From the NCBI RefSeq assembly GCF_946479685.1, contig NZ_CAMLGS010000028.1, positions 1 through 28,898 on the forward strand: a stretch of DNA of 28,898 nt, given 5' to 3'. The position numbers were made by a program, and so were the translations under genes. Below the pieces are notes generated by a model that worked only from the letters and a program-made list of their open reading frames with translations, was not told where the DNA came from and did not search any database. The DNA comes from an uncultured Methylotenera sp. (lineage in GTDB: Bacteria; Pseudomonadota; Gammaproteobacteria; Burkholderiales; Methylophilaceae). Below, one piece after another: positions 5,725 to 12,178 of the stretch (its first letter is position 1; the number at the start of each line of letters is the position of its first letter).

Positions 5725-6102
5725 ATGTATTGCCCATCTTGCAAACGGCCAGTTTTAGCAAAAGAGATAAAGTGCAAACACTGCAGAAAAATCCTTATTT
5801 ATTCACCCCTAAGCCCGAAAACCAAACGAAAAGTAAAAGTTATTAGTGAGCAAACTCACAAGAGGCTAAAGGACGGTTCGATAGTTGGTCTGGTGATGAT
5901 AGTTTTTGCAGTTTGGTGGCCTTATCACATGTTCAATACATGGATAAATCTTAAGCCTATGGCTGTAGGTAAATTTAAAAACATTGTTATCACTTGGGAG
6001 GCTAATCCAGAAATGTATTCTTTCTCTATTTTTGCAACAATCTTGGGGTGCATTTATGGGCTATATTATGGTTTTACGTTAGTTTCTAAGAAAAATAATT
6101 AA
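5725..6102 (+). CDS. Cassette zinc-ribbon membrane protein
   Basis: A 125-residue protein. The N-terminus has two CxxC knuckles, CPSC (residues 3-6) and CKHC (about 17-20), forming a small zinc ribbon of the kind found at the start of many membrane proteins. A basic linker (KTKRKVKV) leads to two predicted membrane helices (about 52-70 and 95-117), with the zinc ribbon expected in the cytoplasm. No more specific family recognised. ATG at 5725, 4 nt after the core box; no separate Shine-Dalgarno. Confidence 0.82.
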   Translation: MYCPSCKRPVLAKEIKCKHCRKILIYSPLSPKTKRKVKVISEQTHKRLKDGSIVGLVMIVFAVWWPYHMFNTWINLKPMAVGKFKNIVITWEANPEMYSFSIFATILGCIYGLYYGFTLVSKKNN

Positions 6103-6129
6103 TTTAGGACTATCTATGATTTTTACCGT

Positions 6130-6189
6130 ATCTAACCCATCATTCAAGCGGGACTGGCCAAAGCCAGCGCCTTATGTCAAACGTTAGCC
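6130..6189 (+). repeat. attC site 14
   Basis: R'' ATCTAAC (6130-6136) and R' GTTAGCC (6183-6189), with CTGGC-CAAA-GCCAG stem and small body changes (GCGCC for GCCCC, TATGTC for TAATTC). R'' exactly complements the GTTAGAT opening its cassette. Confidence 0.91.
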
Positions 6190-6205
6190 TCTAGAGCAAG
6201 AGTCA

Positions 6206-6874
6206 ATGATCAACAAACTTCCAAGATGGGTTGAAGTTGGCGGATTCTTTCTTGCTTTTATCGCAGGGAGTGTGAACGCAATTGCACTTCTCGGCTTCAA
6301 TCATCAGGGAGTTTCGCATCTGACGGGAAGCTCATCGTTGCTAAGCGTTGAGTTGGCAGGCGGAAACTTTTCTGACGCAATTCACTTGGCAGTCATCCTT
6401 GTCAGCTTTGTTATCGGGGCTGCGGTCAGTGGTTTTGTTATAGGCAATGAATCCCTAAAACTCGGTAGACGCTACAGTGTGGCGTTATTCTTCGAGGCGT
6501 TTCTGTTGCTCTTGGCAATGCAGCTTCTGAATCAAGGCTCAAACTTTGGCCACTATTTAGCATCTGCGGCTTGTGGGTTACAAAACGCGATGACCAGCAC
6601 ATTCAGTGGAGCTGTAGTTAGAACAACACATGTCACAGGATTATTTACTGATTTGGGAATCACTCTTGGTCTTTGGTTCCGTGGTCAGCGCGCAGACACG
6701 CGGCGCGTCATTTTGTATGGCACCTTGATTTCTGGGTTCATTCTTGGCGGTGTGTTGGGTGCTTTGCTCTTTATGAGTTTTAGGTTCTACTCCATCGCGG
6801 TTCCGGCGGGCATGTCGGCGCTGATTGCTGTGGCGTATTTAATTTACTGGCGGAAAACGTGCGCCAGTGGCTAA
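6206..6874 (+). CDS. YoaK/DUF1275 family membrane protein (terminal cassette)
   Basis: A 222-residue integral membrane protein with about six predicted helices. The motifs GSVNAIALLGF (about 21-31), HLTGSSS (about 38-44), GLQNAMTSTFSGAVVRTTHV (about 124-143) and TGLFTDLG (about 144-151) are characteristic of the DUF1275/YoaK family, whose substrate is unknown. ATG at 6206, preceded by a weak GAGCAAGAG. The stop codon TAA (6872-6874) lies in an R'' box. Base composition is visibly more GC-rich than the neighbouring cassettes, and the attC remnant is of another type, so this cassette probably came from a different pool. Confidence 0.9.
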   Translation: MINKLPRWVEVGGFFLAFIAGSVNAIALLGFNHQGVSHLTGSSSLLSVELAGGNFSDAIHLAVILVSFVIGAAVSGFVIGNESLKLGRRYSVALFFEAFLLLLAMQLLNQGSNFGHYLASAACGLQNAMTSTFSGAVVRTTHVTGLFTDLGITLGLWFRGQRADTRRVILYGTLISGFILGGVLGALLFMSFRFYSIAVPAGMSALIAVAYLIYWRKTCASG

Positions 6875-6930
6875 CAATTCATTCAAGCAAGACTCGCCAG
6901 AAGAATACATTGAAACTATTTCGCTGGGCA
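6869..6930 (+). repeat. Eroded attC at the array end
   Basis: An R'' box GGCTAAC (6869-6875), which complements GTTAGCC at 6183-6189, is followed by AATTCATTCAAGC, a segment typical of other attC families. No R' box GTTRRRY follows in the next 120 bases, so the site is truncated and its cassette should be immobile. The right edge is approximate. Confidence 0.72.
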
Positions 6931-6946
6931 ATTCCGCTACTGGGAA

Positions 6947-6974
6947 TTTGTGCTGCAACTGAACAACCTATAAT
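6947..6974 (+). promoter_or_regulatory. Putative sigma70 promoter of the LysE-type gene
   Basis: A perfect -10 TATAAT (6969-6974), 27 nt before the start codon at 7002, with a weak -35 TTTGTG (6947-6952) at 16 nt. It lies just outside the cassette array, as expected for native chromosome. Confidence 0.4.
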
Positions 6975-7001
6975 TAAACATACAATCTAGAAATCATAAA
7001 C

Positions 7002-7628
7002 ATGATACCCACTGAGCTTATCTTTTTTTTCATTGCTGCATCGGCTGCTTTGGCGATTGCACCTGGCCCAGATAACATTTTTGTACTGACGCAGTCGGCG
7101 ATTCATGGGCGAAGTGCTGGCATATTTATCACCTTAGGGCTTTGTACGGGGCTACTTGTGCACATTGCCGCGGTAGCATTGGGTGTTGCCGCAATTTTCC
7201 AAACATCAACTGCTGCGTTTACCGTGCTTAAGGTTGTTGGGGCGGTTTATCTTTTGTACTTGGCATGGAAGGCATTTCATGCTGAAAATGCGCAGACCAC
7301 AGCAACAAGTGAAGCACCTGTAAGCGCCAAAGCGCTTTACTTACGTGGTATTTTGATGAATGTAACCAACCCCAAAGTTGCAATTTTCTTCTTGGCGTTC
7401 TTACCCCAGTTCACAGATCCATCGCGCGGGGCAGTTTCTATACAAATCATTGCACTTGGTGCTGTCTTTATAGTCACAGCTTTTATTATATTTTGCGGCA
7501 TCGCATGGGCAGCAAGCCGCATCGGTGGCTGGCTTCAGCACTCGAAGCGGGCGCAAGTAATCGTTAATCGCATGGCAGGAACAGTGTTTGTACTTTTGGC
7601 ATGCCGCCTTGCACTGAGTGAGCAGTAA
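7002..7628 (+). CDS. LysE/RhtB family amino-acid exporter
   Basis: A 208-residue inner-membrane protein of the LysE superfamily, which exports amino acids or related small molecules. The N-terminal block with ALAIAPGPDNIFVLTQS (about 16-32) and the following GIFITLGLCTG (about 40-50), then GAVYLLYLAWKA (about 80-91) and LMNVTNPKVAIFFLAFLPQF (about 117-136), are the family hallmarks; six helices are predicted and the length is normal. The substrate cannot be told from sequence. It is the first gene outside the cassette array. The next gene (GNAT acetyltransferase) begins 58 bases after the stop and may be cotranscribed. Confidence 0.93.
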   Translation: MIPTELIFFFIAASAALAIAPGPDNIFVLTQSAIHGRSAGIFITLGLCTGLLVHIAAVALGVAAIFQTSTAAFTVLKVVGAVYLLYLAWKAFHAENAQTTATSEAPVSAKALYLRGILMNVTNPKVAIFFLAFLPQFTDPSRGAVSIQIIALGAVFIVTAFIIFCGIAWAASRIGGWLQHSKRAQVIVNRMAGTVFVLLACRLALSEQ

Positions 7629-7686
7629 CTCTTGCTCAGCACTCACAGCCATCCAAACATCCATCAGTTTTAAATTAGGAATTGGC

Positions 7687-8187
7687 ATGACAATCACCCA
7701 TCGTATTGCTAAGCGCGAAGATTTAGCGCAAATTGTTGCAATCTATAACGCCACTATTCCCTCACGCATGGTGACTGCAGACACCGAGCCGGTTTCTGTA
7801 GATAGCCGCATTGCATGGTTTGAAGAGCACGTGCCGAGTAAACGCCCGCTGTGGGTAATAGAGGTTGATGGCAAAGTAGCCGCTTGGTTAAGCTTCTCCA
7901 ATTTTTACGGTCGCCCGGCCTACAACAAAACTGCCGAATTGAGTATCTACGTACATGAAAACCACCGCAACCAAGGGCTGGGCACTTATCTTTTAACACA
8001 GGCCATCGCCGCGGCACCGCAGTATGGCATTGATACATTGCTCGGTTTTATTTTCGGCCACAATCAAGCCAGCCTCGCGCTATTTAGCAGATTTGGCTTT
8101 ACGCGCTGGGGTGAGTTGCCGAGGGTAGCGGCGCTAGATGGCATAGAACGAGATTTGGTGATTGTTGGACTGCATCTGGGTAGCTAA
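7687..8187 (+). CDS. GNAT N-acetyltransferase, phosphinothricin-acetyltransferase-like
   Basis: A 166-residue GNAT enzyme. The start (IAKREDLAQIVAIYNATI), the GRPAYNKTAELSIYV strand and the acetyl-CoA loop NHRNQGLGTYLL (about 99-110) match the phosphinothricin/methionine-sulfoximine acetyltransferase subfamily as I know it, followed by HNQASLALFSRFGF. The true substrate is probably an amino-acid-like amine but is not fixed by sequence. The ATG at 7687 is chosen over an upstream TTG at 7618 because AGGA (7677-7680) lies just before it and the protein then starts at the family's usual position. Confidence 0.88.
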   Translation: MTITHRIAKREDLAQIVAIYNATIPSRMVTADTEPVSVDSRIAWFEEHVPSKRPLWVIEVDGKVAAWLSFSNFYGRPAYNKTAELSIYVHENHRNQGLGTYLLTQAIAAAPQYGIDTLLGFIFGHNQASLALFSRFGFTRWGELPRVAALDGIERDLVIVGLHLGS

Positions 8188-8290
8188 AAACAGCACCTAG
8201 CAGCCCCAGACAACCACGCAAGCTGATAAACTGAATACGTTAAGTCTTTTACAACCAACCACAAGTTACATAACAAACAAGGAAAGTAAG

Positions 8291-8590
8291 ATGGCAACAA
8301 AAGTAATTATTCAGCACCCTGTGAACGGCCTCACCAGAAATGGTTACTTTGGATATAGCTGGACCTATCTGTTTTTTGGCTGGCTAGTGCCTTTATTTAG
8401 AGGTGAGCTGGGCGTTGCAGCATTGCATATGCTGTTTACGCTGTTCACTTTTGGCTTATGGCAACTGATTGTTTCTTTTTTATACAATAAGCAGTACATG
8501 ACCAGAATGCTGGAAAAAGGCTATGTACTAAAAGATACCGAGCAAGTGATGGCAGAAGCCAGAGCCAGCCTGAATATTGCCCAAGTATAG
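8291..8590 (+). CDS. Small membrane protein, HrgC-like
   Basis: A 99-residue protein with the pattern HPVNGLTRNGYFGYSWTYLFFGWLVPLFRGE, a tryptophan/phenylalanine-rich first membrane segment, a second helix (about 45-65) and a basic-then-acidic tail. The GYSWT-FFG-VPLFRG arrangement resembles small membrane proteins annotated HrgC in some gammaproteobacteria; their role is unknown and the match is from memory. AAGGAAAG (8279-8286) precedes the ATG by 4 nt. A terminator hairpin at 8611-8640 ends the unit. Confidence 0.78.
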   Translation: MATKVIIQHPVNGLTRNGYFGYSWTYLFFGWLVPLFRGELGVAALHMLFTLFTFGLWQLIVSFLYNKQYMTRMLEKGYVLKDTEQVMAEARASLNIAQV

Positions 8591-8610
8591 CTTTACCGTC
8601 GCCCTACTTA

Positions 8611-8640
8611 CCAAGAGAACACCTCGCTTCTCTTGGATTT
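8611..8640 (+). terminator. Terminator-like hairpin
   Basis: Perfect 9-bp stem CCAAGAGAA (8611-8619) and TTCTCTTGG (8628-8636) with an 8-nt loop, then ATTT. The T run is short, so termination may be partial. Confidence 0.55.
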
Positions 8641-8735
8641 ACCTAAGGCAACATTGAGTGCATTAAAGCCGCCAACTCGCCCCGATTGTGAACACATAAA
8701 ACTTAGGTAAAGTCACAAAACTTAGGTAAAATCTC
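8638..8735. repeat. Three copies of a 10-bp word before lgt
   Basis: TTTACCTAAG at 8638-8647 is the inverted complement of CTTAGGTAAA, which occurs twice in tandem (within 8698-8716 and 8717-8735) with a 19-bp period. The block sits between the upstream terminator hairpin and lgt, so it could be an operator for lgt. No promoter is convincing there. Confidence 0.6.
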
Positions 8736-8762
8736 AGTTCTATTCAATTGATGTTATCGCTC

Positions 8763-9548
8763 ATGTTTGTTCACCCCCAGTTTGACCCTGTTGCTATTCA
8801 CCTTGGTACGTTTGGTATCCATTGGTATGGCTTAATGTATTTGCTTGGCTTTTTGGCGTTTTTAGCCTTAGGTCGATACCAAATCACCCATAGAAGATGG
8901 CATGGCTGGACCATGCAAATGCTTGATGACGCACTATTTTTTGGCGCATTGGGCGTGATTATTGGCGGGCGCTTGGGTTATGTGCTGTTTTATCAATTCA
9001 GTTATTTTTCTAGCCACCCCACAGAGATTTTTGCTGTGTGGCAAGGCGGCATGAGCTTTCATGGCGGCTTTTTAGGTGTGCTGGTTGCCATGTGGCTTTT
9101 TGGCAGAAAGTATCCGCAAAACTGGCTGAAAACCATGGACTTTGTTGCGCCATTAGTGCCAATTGGTTTGGGTGCTGGCCGCATGGGTAACTTTATCAAT
9201 GCTGAACTATGGGGCAGAGTTACTAATGCGCCATATGGCATGATTTTCCCTAAAGTGGATACCGCGTTACGCCACCCATCACAGCTATATGAGTTTGCAC
9301 TAGAAGGTGTGCTACTGTTTTTAATCCTGTGGATTTATGCCGCCAAGCCGCGCGCAACAGGCACTATTTCTGCCTTATTTTTAATCGGTTACGGTAGTTT
9401 TAGATTTATTGTGGAGTTCACCCGTGAGCCGGATGACTACTTAGGCTTGCTCTCTATGGGCTTAAGCATGGGGCAATGGCTGAGCCTGCCGATGATTCTA
9501 ATTGGCGTGGTGATGTTTGCCGTGTGCAACAAAAAGCGCGGCTTTTAA
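8763..9548 (+). CDS. lgt: Prolipoprotein diacylglyceryl transferase
   Basis: A 261-residue inner-membrane enzyme that moves diacylglycerol from phosphatidylglycerol to the lipobox cysteine of prolipoproteins, the first step of lipoprotein maturation. The start [14 protein letters not shown] and [11 protein letters not shown] are typical, followed by [11 protein letters not shown], the MSFHGGFLG segment with the conserved histidine, the signature [16 protein letters not shown] and the C-terminal [11 protein letters not shown]. Seven helices are expected and the length is normal. Start: the family normally begins MFxHPxxDP, favouring the ATG at 8763, although an ATG at 8751 and a TTG at 8748 are in frame; none has a good Shine-Dalgarno. 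Confidence 0.96.
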   Translation: MFVHPQFDPVAIHLGTFGIHWYGLMYLLGFLAFLALGRYQITHRRWHGWTMQMLDDALFFGALGVIIGGRLGYVLFYQFSYFSSHPTEIFAVWQGGMSFHGGFLGVLVAMWLFGRKYPQNWLKTMDFVAPLVPIGLGAGRMGNFINAELWGRVTNAPYGMIFPKVDTALRHPSQLYEFALEGVLLFLILWIYAAKPRATGTISALFLIGYGSFRFIVEFTREPDDYLGLLSMGLSMGQWLSLPMILIGVVMFAVCNKKRGF

Positions 9549-9586
9549 CCCGCGCGCCAACCATCAAAAACTCTTCCAACTGATGA

Positions 9587-9612
9587 TGTACCTTGCAACA
9601 CTGCAGGGTACA
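9587..9612. terminator. Hairpin after lgt, possible terminator
   Basis: Arms TGTACCTTGCA (9587-9597) and TGCAGGGTACA (9602-9612) pair over 11 positions with one G-U, around a 4-nt loop. Only TT follows, so as a terminator it is uncertain; it may stabilise the lgt transcript end. Confidence 0.45.
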
Positions 9613-9631
9613 TTGACGCACTGCACTTGAC

Positions 9632-9670
9632 ACCACTTACAGAGACCACTTACAGACACCACTTTATAGC
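9632..9670 (+). repeat. Short tandem repeat, 13-bp unit
   Basis: ACCACTTACAGAG (9632-9644) and ACCACTTACAGAC (9645-9657) are followed by a degenerate third unit starting ACCACTT (9658). It lies in the 223-base gap between lgt and the ybdD-like gene; nothing else is clear in that gap. Confidence 0.6.
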
Positions 9671-9771
9671 AATAATTTGGTGGCCACTTGCCATGACTGG
9701 CTTACTCTGTTTTACGCCTAAACCAAATTGCGAGCGCTTATTTCAGTCATTTATTAGCGCTAAAACGGCAC

Positions 9772-9963
9772 CTAACAGCAGCGGTTAATACCTTTCCATT
9801 TATTGTCCTGCCATAGCTTAAAAAACTCTTTACGTGACAATGCAGGCGGCGCATCTACCGTAGCCTGATGAAACTCCGCATGATGTTTCAAGTATTGCTC
9901 GTACGCATCATCGCCTGAAACATGACGCACATAGCACCAAAATCTTTTTAACATCTTTAACAT
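9772..9963 (-). CDS. YbdD/YjiX family small protein
   Basis: A 63-residue protein of the YbdD/YjiX (DUF466) family: a basic amphipathic start (MLKMLKRFW), then YEQYLKHH, LSRKEFF (here with an extra hydrophilic insert before it) and the diagnostic C-terminal GINRCC. These proteins are encoded next to CstA/BtsT transporters and are thought to work with them. The start codon at 9963 (ATG) is preferred over the GTG at 9969 because AGGAG (9969-9973) sits 5 nt before the ATG and would overlap the GTG. It begins 11 bases after the cstA stop, so the two form an operon. Confidence 0.9.
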   Translation of the reverse strand: MLKMLKRFWCYVRHVSGDDAYEQYLKHHAEFHQATVDAPPALSRKEFFKLWQDNKWKGINRCC

Positions 9964-9974
9964 ACGCACTCCTG

Positions 9975-12044
9975 CTAATCTCGTACCCAGTTCTCTACTA
10001 AGCGGCTTGGCTCATGCGGCACTTCCGATAGTTTCAGCACTGGCTTACCGCCCACATAGCGCAGGCATAAACGCACCATATCCAGAATCACCACCCACAG
10101 CACCACCACAAAGAACATGGTGAGGTAGGCATCCAGATGCTGATTAAATATCAACTGCGGCGCTACTGCCACTTTATCCGCCGGCAACGTTCCTGCTGCC
10201 AGTTTTGCTGCCATATCATTGGCTGCGGCAAAAAAGCCCACCCGCACATCGGCACTGAAAATCTTTTCATAGGCGGCTGAGGTGGTAATCGTCACTAGCC
10301 AAACCAGCGGCAACCCCGTGACCCATGCATATTTCAATTTACCGGATTTAACCAGAATACCGGTTGCTACACATAAGGCAATGGCTGCTAGCATTTGGTT
10401 CGCTATGCCAAACAGTGGCCACAAAATATTCACGCCACCATTCGGGTCAATCACGCCTATATATAAAAAGTAACCCCAACCAGCCACCACAATACTGCTG
10501 GTCAGTATCACAGAAGGGGTATAAGAGGTTTCACCCAGTTTTTTATTAAAGTTGCCTAATAAATCCTGCAGCATAAAGCGCCCGACGCGTGTGCCAGCAT
10601 CCAGCGTAGTCAGAATAAAGATAGCCTCAAACATGATGGCAAAGTGATACCAAAGCGCTAATAACTCTTTACCGAAGGCGCTCCCAAAAATACTCGCCAT
10701 CCCAACTGCCAAGCTTGGTGCGCCACCAGTACGCGAGAACAAGGTAGATTCACCCATGTCACTAGCCAGCTGCTGCATTTGCTCTACCGTTACCGCAAAG
10801 CCCCAGCTGTTAATTTTGGCTACAGCATCCACTGCTTCTTTACCAACGACACCTGCCGGGCTGTTAATGGCAAAGAACACGCCAGGCTCCAGCACGGTTG
10901 CCGCAATCATCGCCATAATGGCAACAAAGCTCTCTAATAGCATGCCGCCGTAACCTATCATGCGAATATCGCGTTCATTCCCCAACAGCTTTGGCGTGGT
11001 GCCGGAGGCGATTAGGGCATGAAAGCCGGAAATCGCACCGCAAGCGATGGTAATAAAGACAAAAGGGAATAGCTTGCCGCCAAAAATTGGTCCGGTGCCG
11101 TCAACAAACTGCGTCACCGCTGGCATATGCATGTCTGGGCGCAAAATGACGATGGCAATCGCCAGCAACATAATGGTGCCGAGCTTCATAAAGGTAGAAA
11201 GATAATCACGCGGCGCCAACAGTAGCCAAACTGGTAATACGGCTGCGGCAAAACCGTACAGAATAATGCCGTAAGCCAAGGGTAAACCATCGTGATCAAA
11301 CAGCGGGCGTAAAGTTTCGTGATGATCCACCCAGCCACCTAAGCCCACAGAAAGCAGCAATAACACCACGCCAATAATCGAGGCTTCTAACACCCTACCC
11401 GGGCGGATATTGCGCATATACACGCCGACTATCATCGCAATCGGGATGGTGGCTGCCACGGTGGAAGTGGCCCACGGGCTATGTTTCATGGCATTCACAA
11501 CCACTAAGCCAAGCACCGCAATCAGGATAATCATAATCAGAAATGTACCAACCAGTGCTGCACTACCGCCTACTACACCGATTTCATCTCGCGCCATCTG
11601 CCCCAAGCTGCGCCCATTGCGGCGGGTAGAGAAAAATAGCGTGACCATATCCTGCACCGCGCCACCTAATACCGCACCAATTAAAATCCATAAGGTGCCC
11701 GGCAAGTAGCCAAACTGCGCTGCCAACGTGGGCCCAATTAAAGGCCCCGGGCCAGCAATAGCTGCAAAGTGGTGACCAAACACTACCCATTTGTTGGTAG
11801 GCACAAAGTCTCGGCCGTTATCCAAACGCTCTGCCGGAGTAGCACGGGTTTCGTCTATCACTAACACTTTGGCCGCAATCCACGCCGCATAAAAGCGATA
11901 AGCAATCGCGTAAATACACACTGCGGCGGTAATCAGCCATAACGCATTAATGCTTTCGCCGCGATTGAGCGCGATGCCGGCAACCGCAAATGCACCCAGC
12001 GATGCAACGGCAATCCAAAGCATGGTTTTAATATTTTTGTTCAT
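9975..12044 (-). CDS. cstA: CstA/BtsT family carbon-starvation transporter
   Basis: A 689-residue polytopic membrane protein with the CstA signature blocks: NGRDFVPTNKWVVFGHHFAAI (split here at about residues 76-96), AGPGPLIGPTLAAQFGYLPG, LIGAVLGGAVQDM, ACGAISGFHALIASGT and the C-terminal LFGIANQMLAA. E. coli CstA and BtsT take up peptides and/or pyruvate during carbon limitation; which substrate applies here is not decidable. Length is normal (about 690-720). In a methylotroph it would offer uptake of a multi-carbon acid. The downstream ybdD-like gene shares the operon. No clear promoter or Shine-Dalgarno was found before the ATG at 12044. Confidence 0.93.
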   Translation of the reverse strand: MNKNIKTMLWIAVASLGAFAVAGIALNRGESINALWLITAAVCIYAIAYRFYAAWIAAKVLVIDETRATPAERLDNGRDFVPTNKWVVFGHHFAAIAGPGPLIGPTLAAQFGYLPGTLWILIGAVLGGAVQDMVTLFFSTRRNGRSLGQMARDEIGVVGGSAALVGTFLIMIILIAVLGLVVVNAMKHSPWATSTVAATIPIAMIVGVYMRNIRPGRVLEASIIGVVLLLLSVGLGGWVDHHETLRPLFDHDGLPLAYGIILYGFAAAVLPVWLLLAPRDYLSTFMKLGTIMLLAIAIVILRPDMHMPAVTQFVDGTGPIFGGKLFPFVFITIACGAISGFHALIASGTTPKLLGNERDIRMIGYGGMLLESFVAIMAMIAATVLEPGVFFAINSPAGVVGKEAVDAVAKINSWGFAVTVEQMQQLASDMGESTLFSRTGGAPSLAVGMASIFGSAFGKELLALWYHFAIMFEAIFILTTLDAGTRVGRFMLQDLLGNFNKKLGETSYTPSVILTSSIVVAGWGYFLYIGVIDPNGGVNILWPLFGIANQMLAAIALCVATGILVKSGKLKYAWVTGLPLVWLVTITTSAAYEKIFSADVRVGFFAAANDMAAKLAAGTLPADKVAVAPQLIFNQHLDAYLTMFFVVVLWVVILDMVRLCLRYVGGKPVLKLSEVPHEPSRLVENWVRD

Positions 12045-12178
12045 GTAATTTAAGCGTTTTGAGTTAAATGATAGAAATTGGTAATAGTATAAATCACACC
12101 GAGGTATCCCTACTACCAGAAGTTTGGGAACTATTTGTTTTAACTGGGTTTTATCAACACCACGGATGCAGACTTACA

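Larger units (their letters stand above)
1..6930 (+). mobile_element. Chromosomal integron gene-cassette array (distal part)
   Basis: Fourteen near-identical 58-69 bp sites, each running from an RYYYAAC-type box to a GTTRRRY box, occur every 316-860 bp with one short same-strand ORF (or none) between neighbours. This is the layout of integron cassettes and their attC sites. Cassette units by the G/TT cut are 64-507, 508-882, 883-1299, 1300-1717, 1718-2197, 2198-2633, 2634-3021, 3022-3393, 3394-4083, 4084-4538, 4539-5398, 5399-5714, 5715-6183, and a terminal one from 6184. The high similarity of attC bodies is typical of sedentary chromosomal integrons. No intI or attI is in the window; polarity places them to the left. 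The right limit near 6930 is approximate because the last attC is eroded. Confidence 0.93.

Noticed and set aside
10..6189. Regularly spaced near-identical repeats suggesting a CRISPR array
   Set aside because: Units are 316-860 bp and hold ORFs, repeats are 58-69 bp with internal stems and RYYYAAC/GTTRRRY ends, and no cas genes are present; these are attC sites.
7618..7686. N-terminal extension of the GNAT acetyltransferase from TTG 7618
   Set aside because: Overlaps the LysE-type stop, lacks a ribosome-binding site, and the family begins at the ATG at 7687, which has AGGA.
9692..9787. 31-codon + frame between lgt and the ybdD-like gene
   Set aside because: Very short, overlaps the ybdD-like gene on the other strand, and has no ribosome-binding site.
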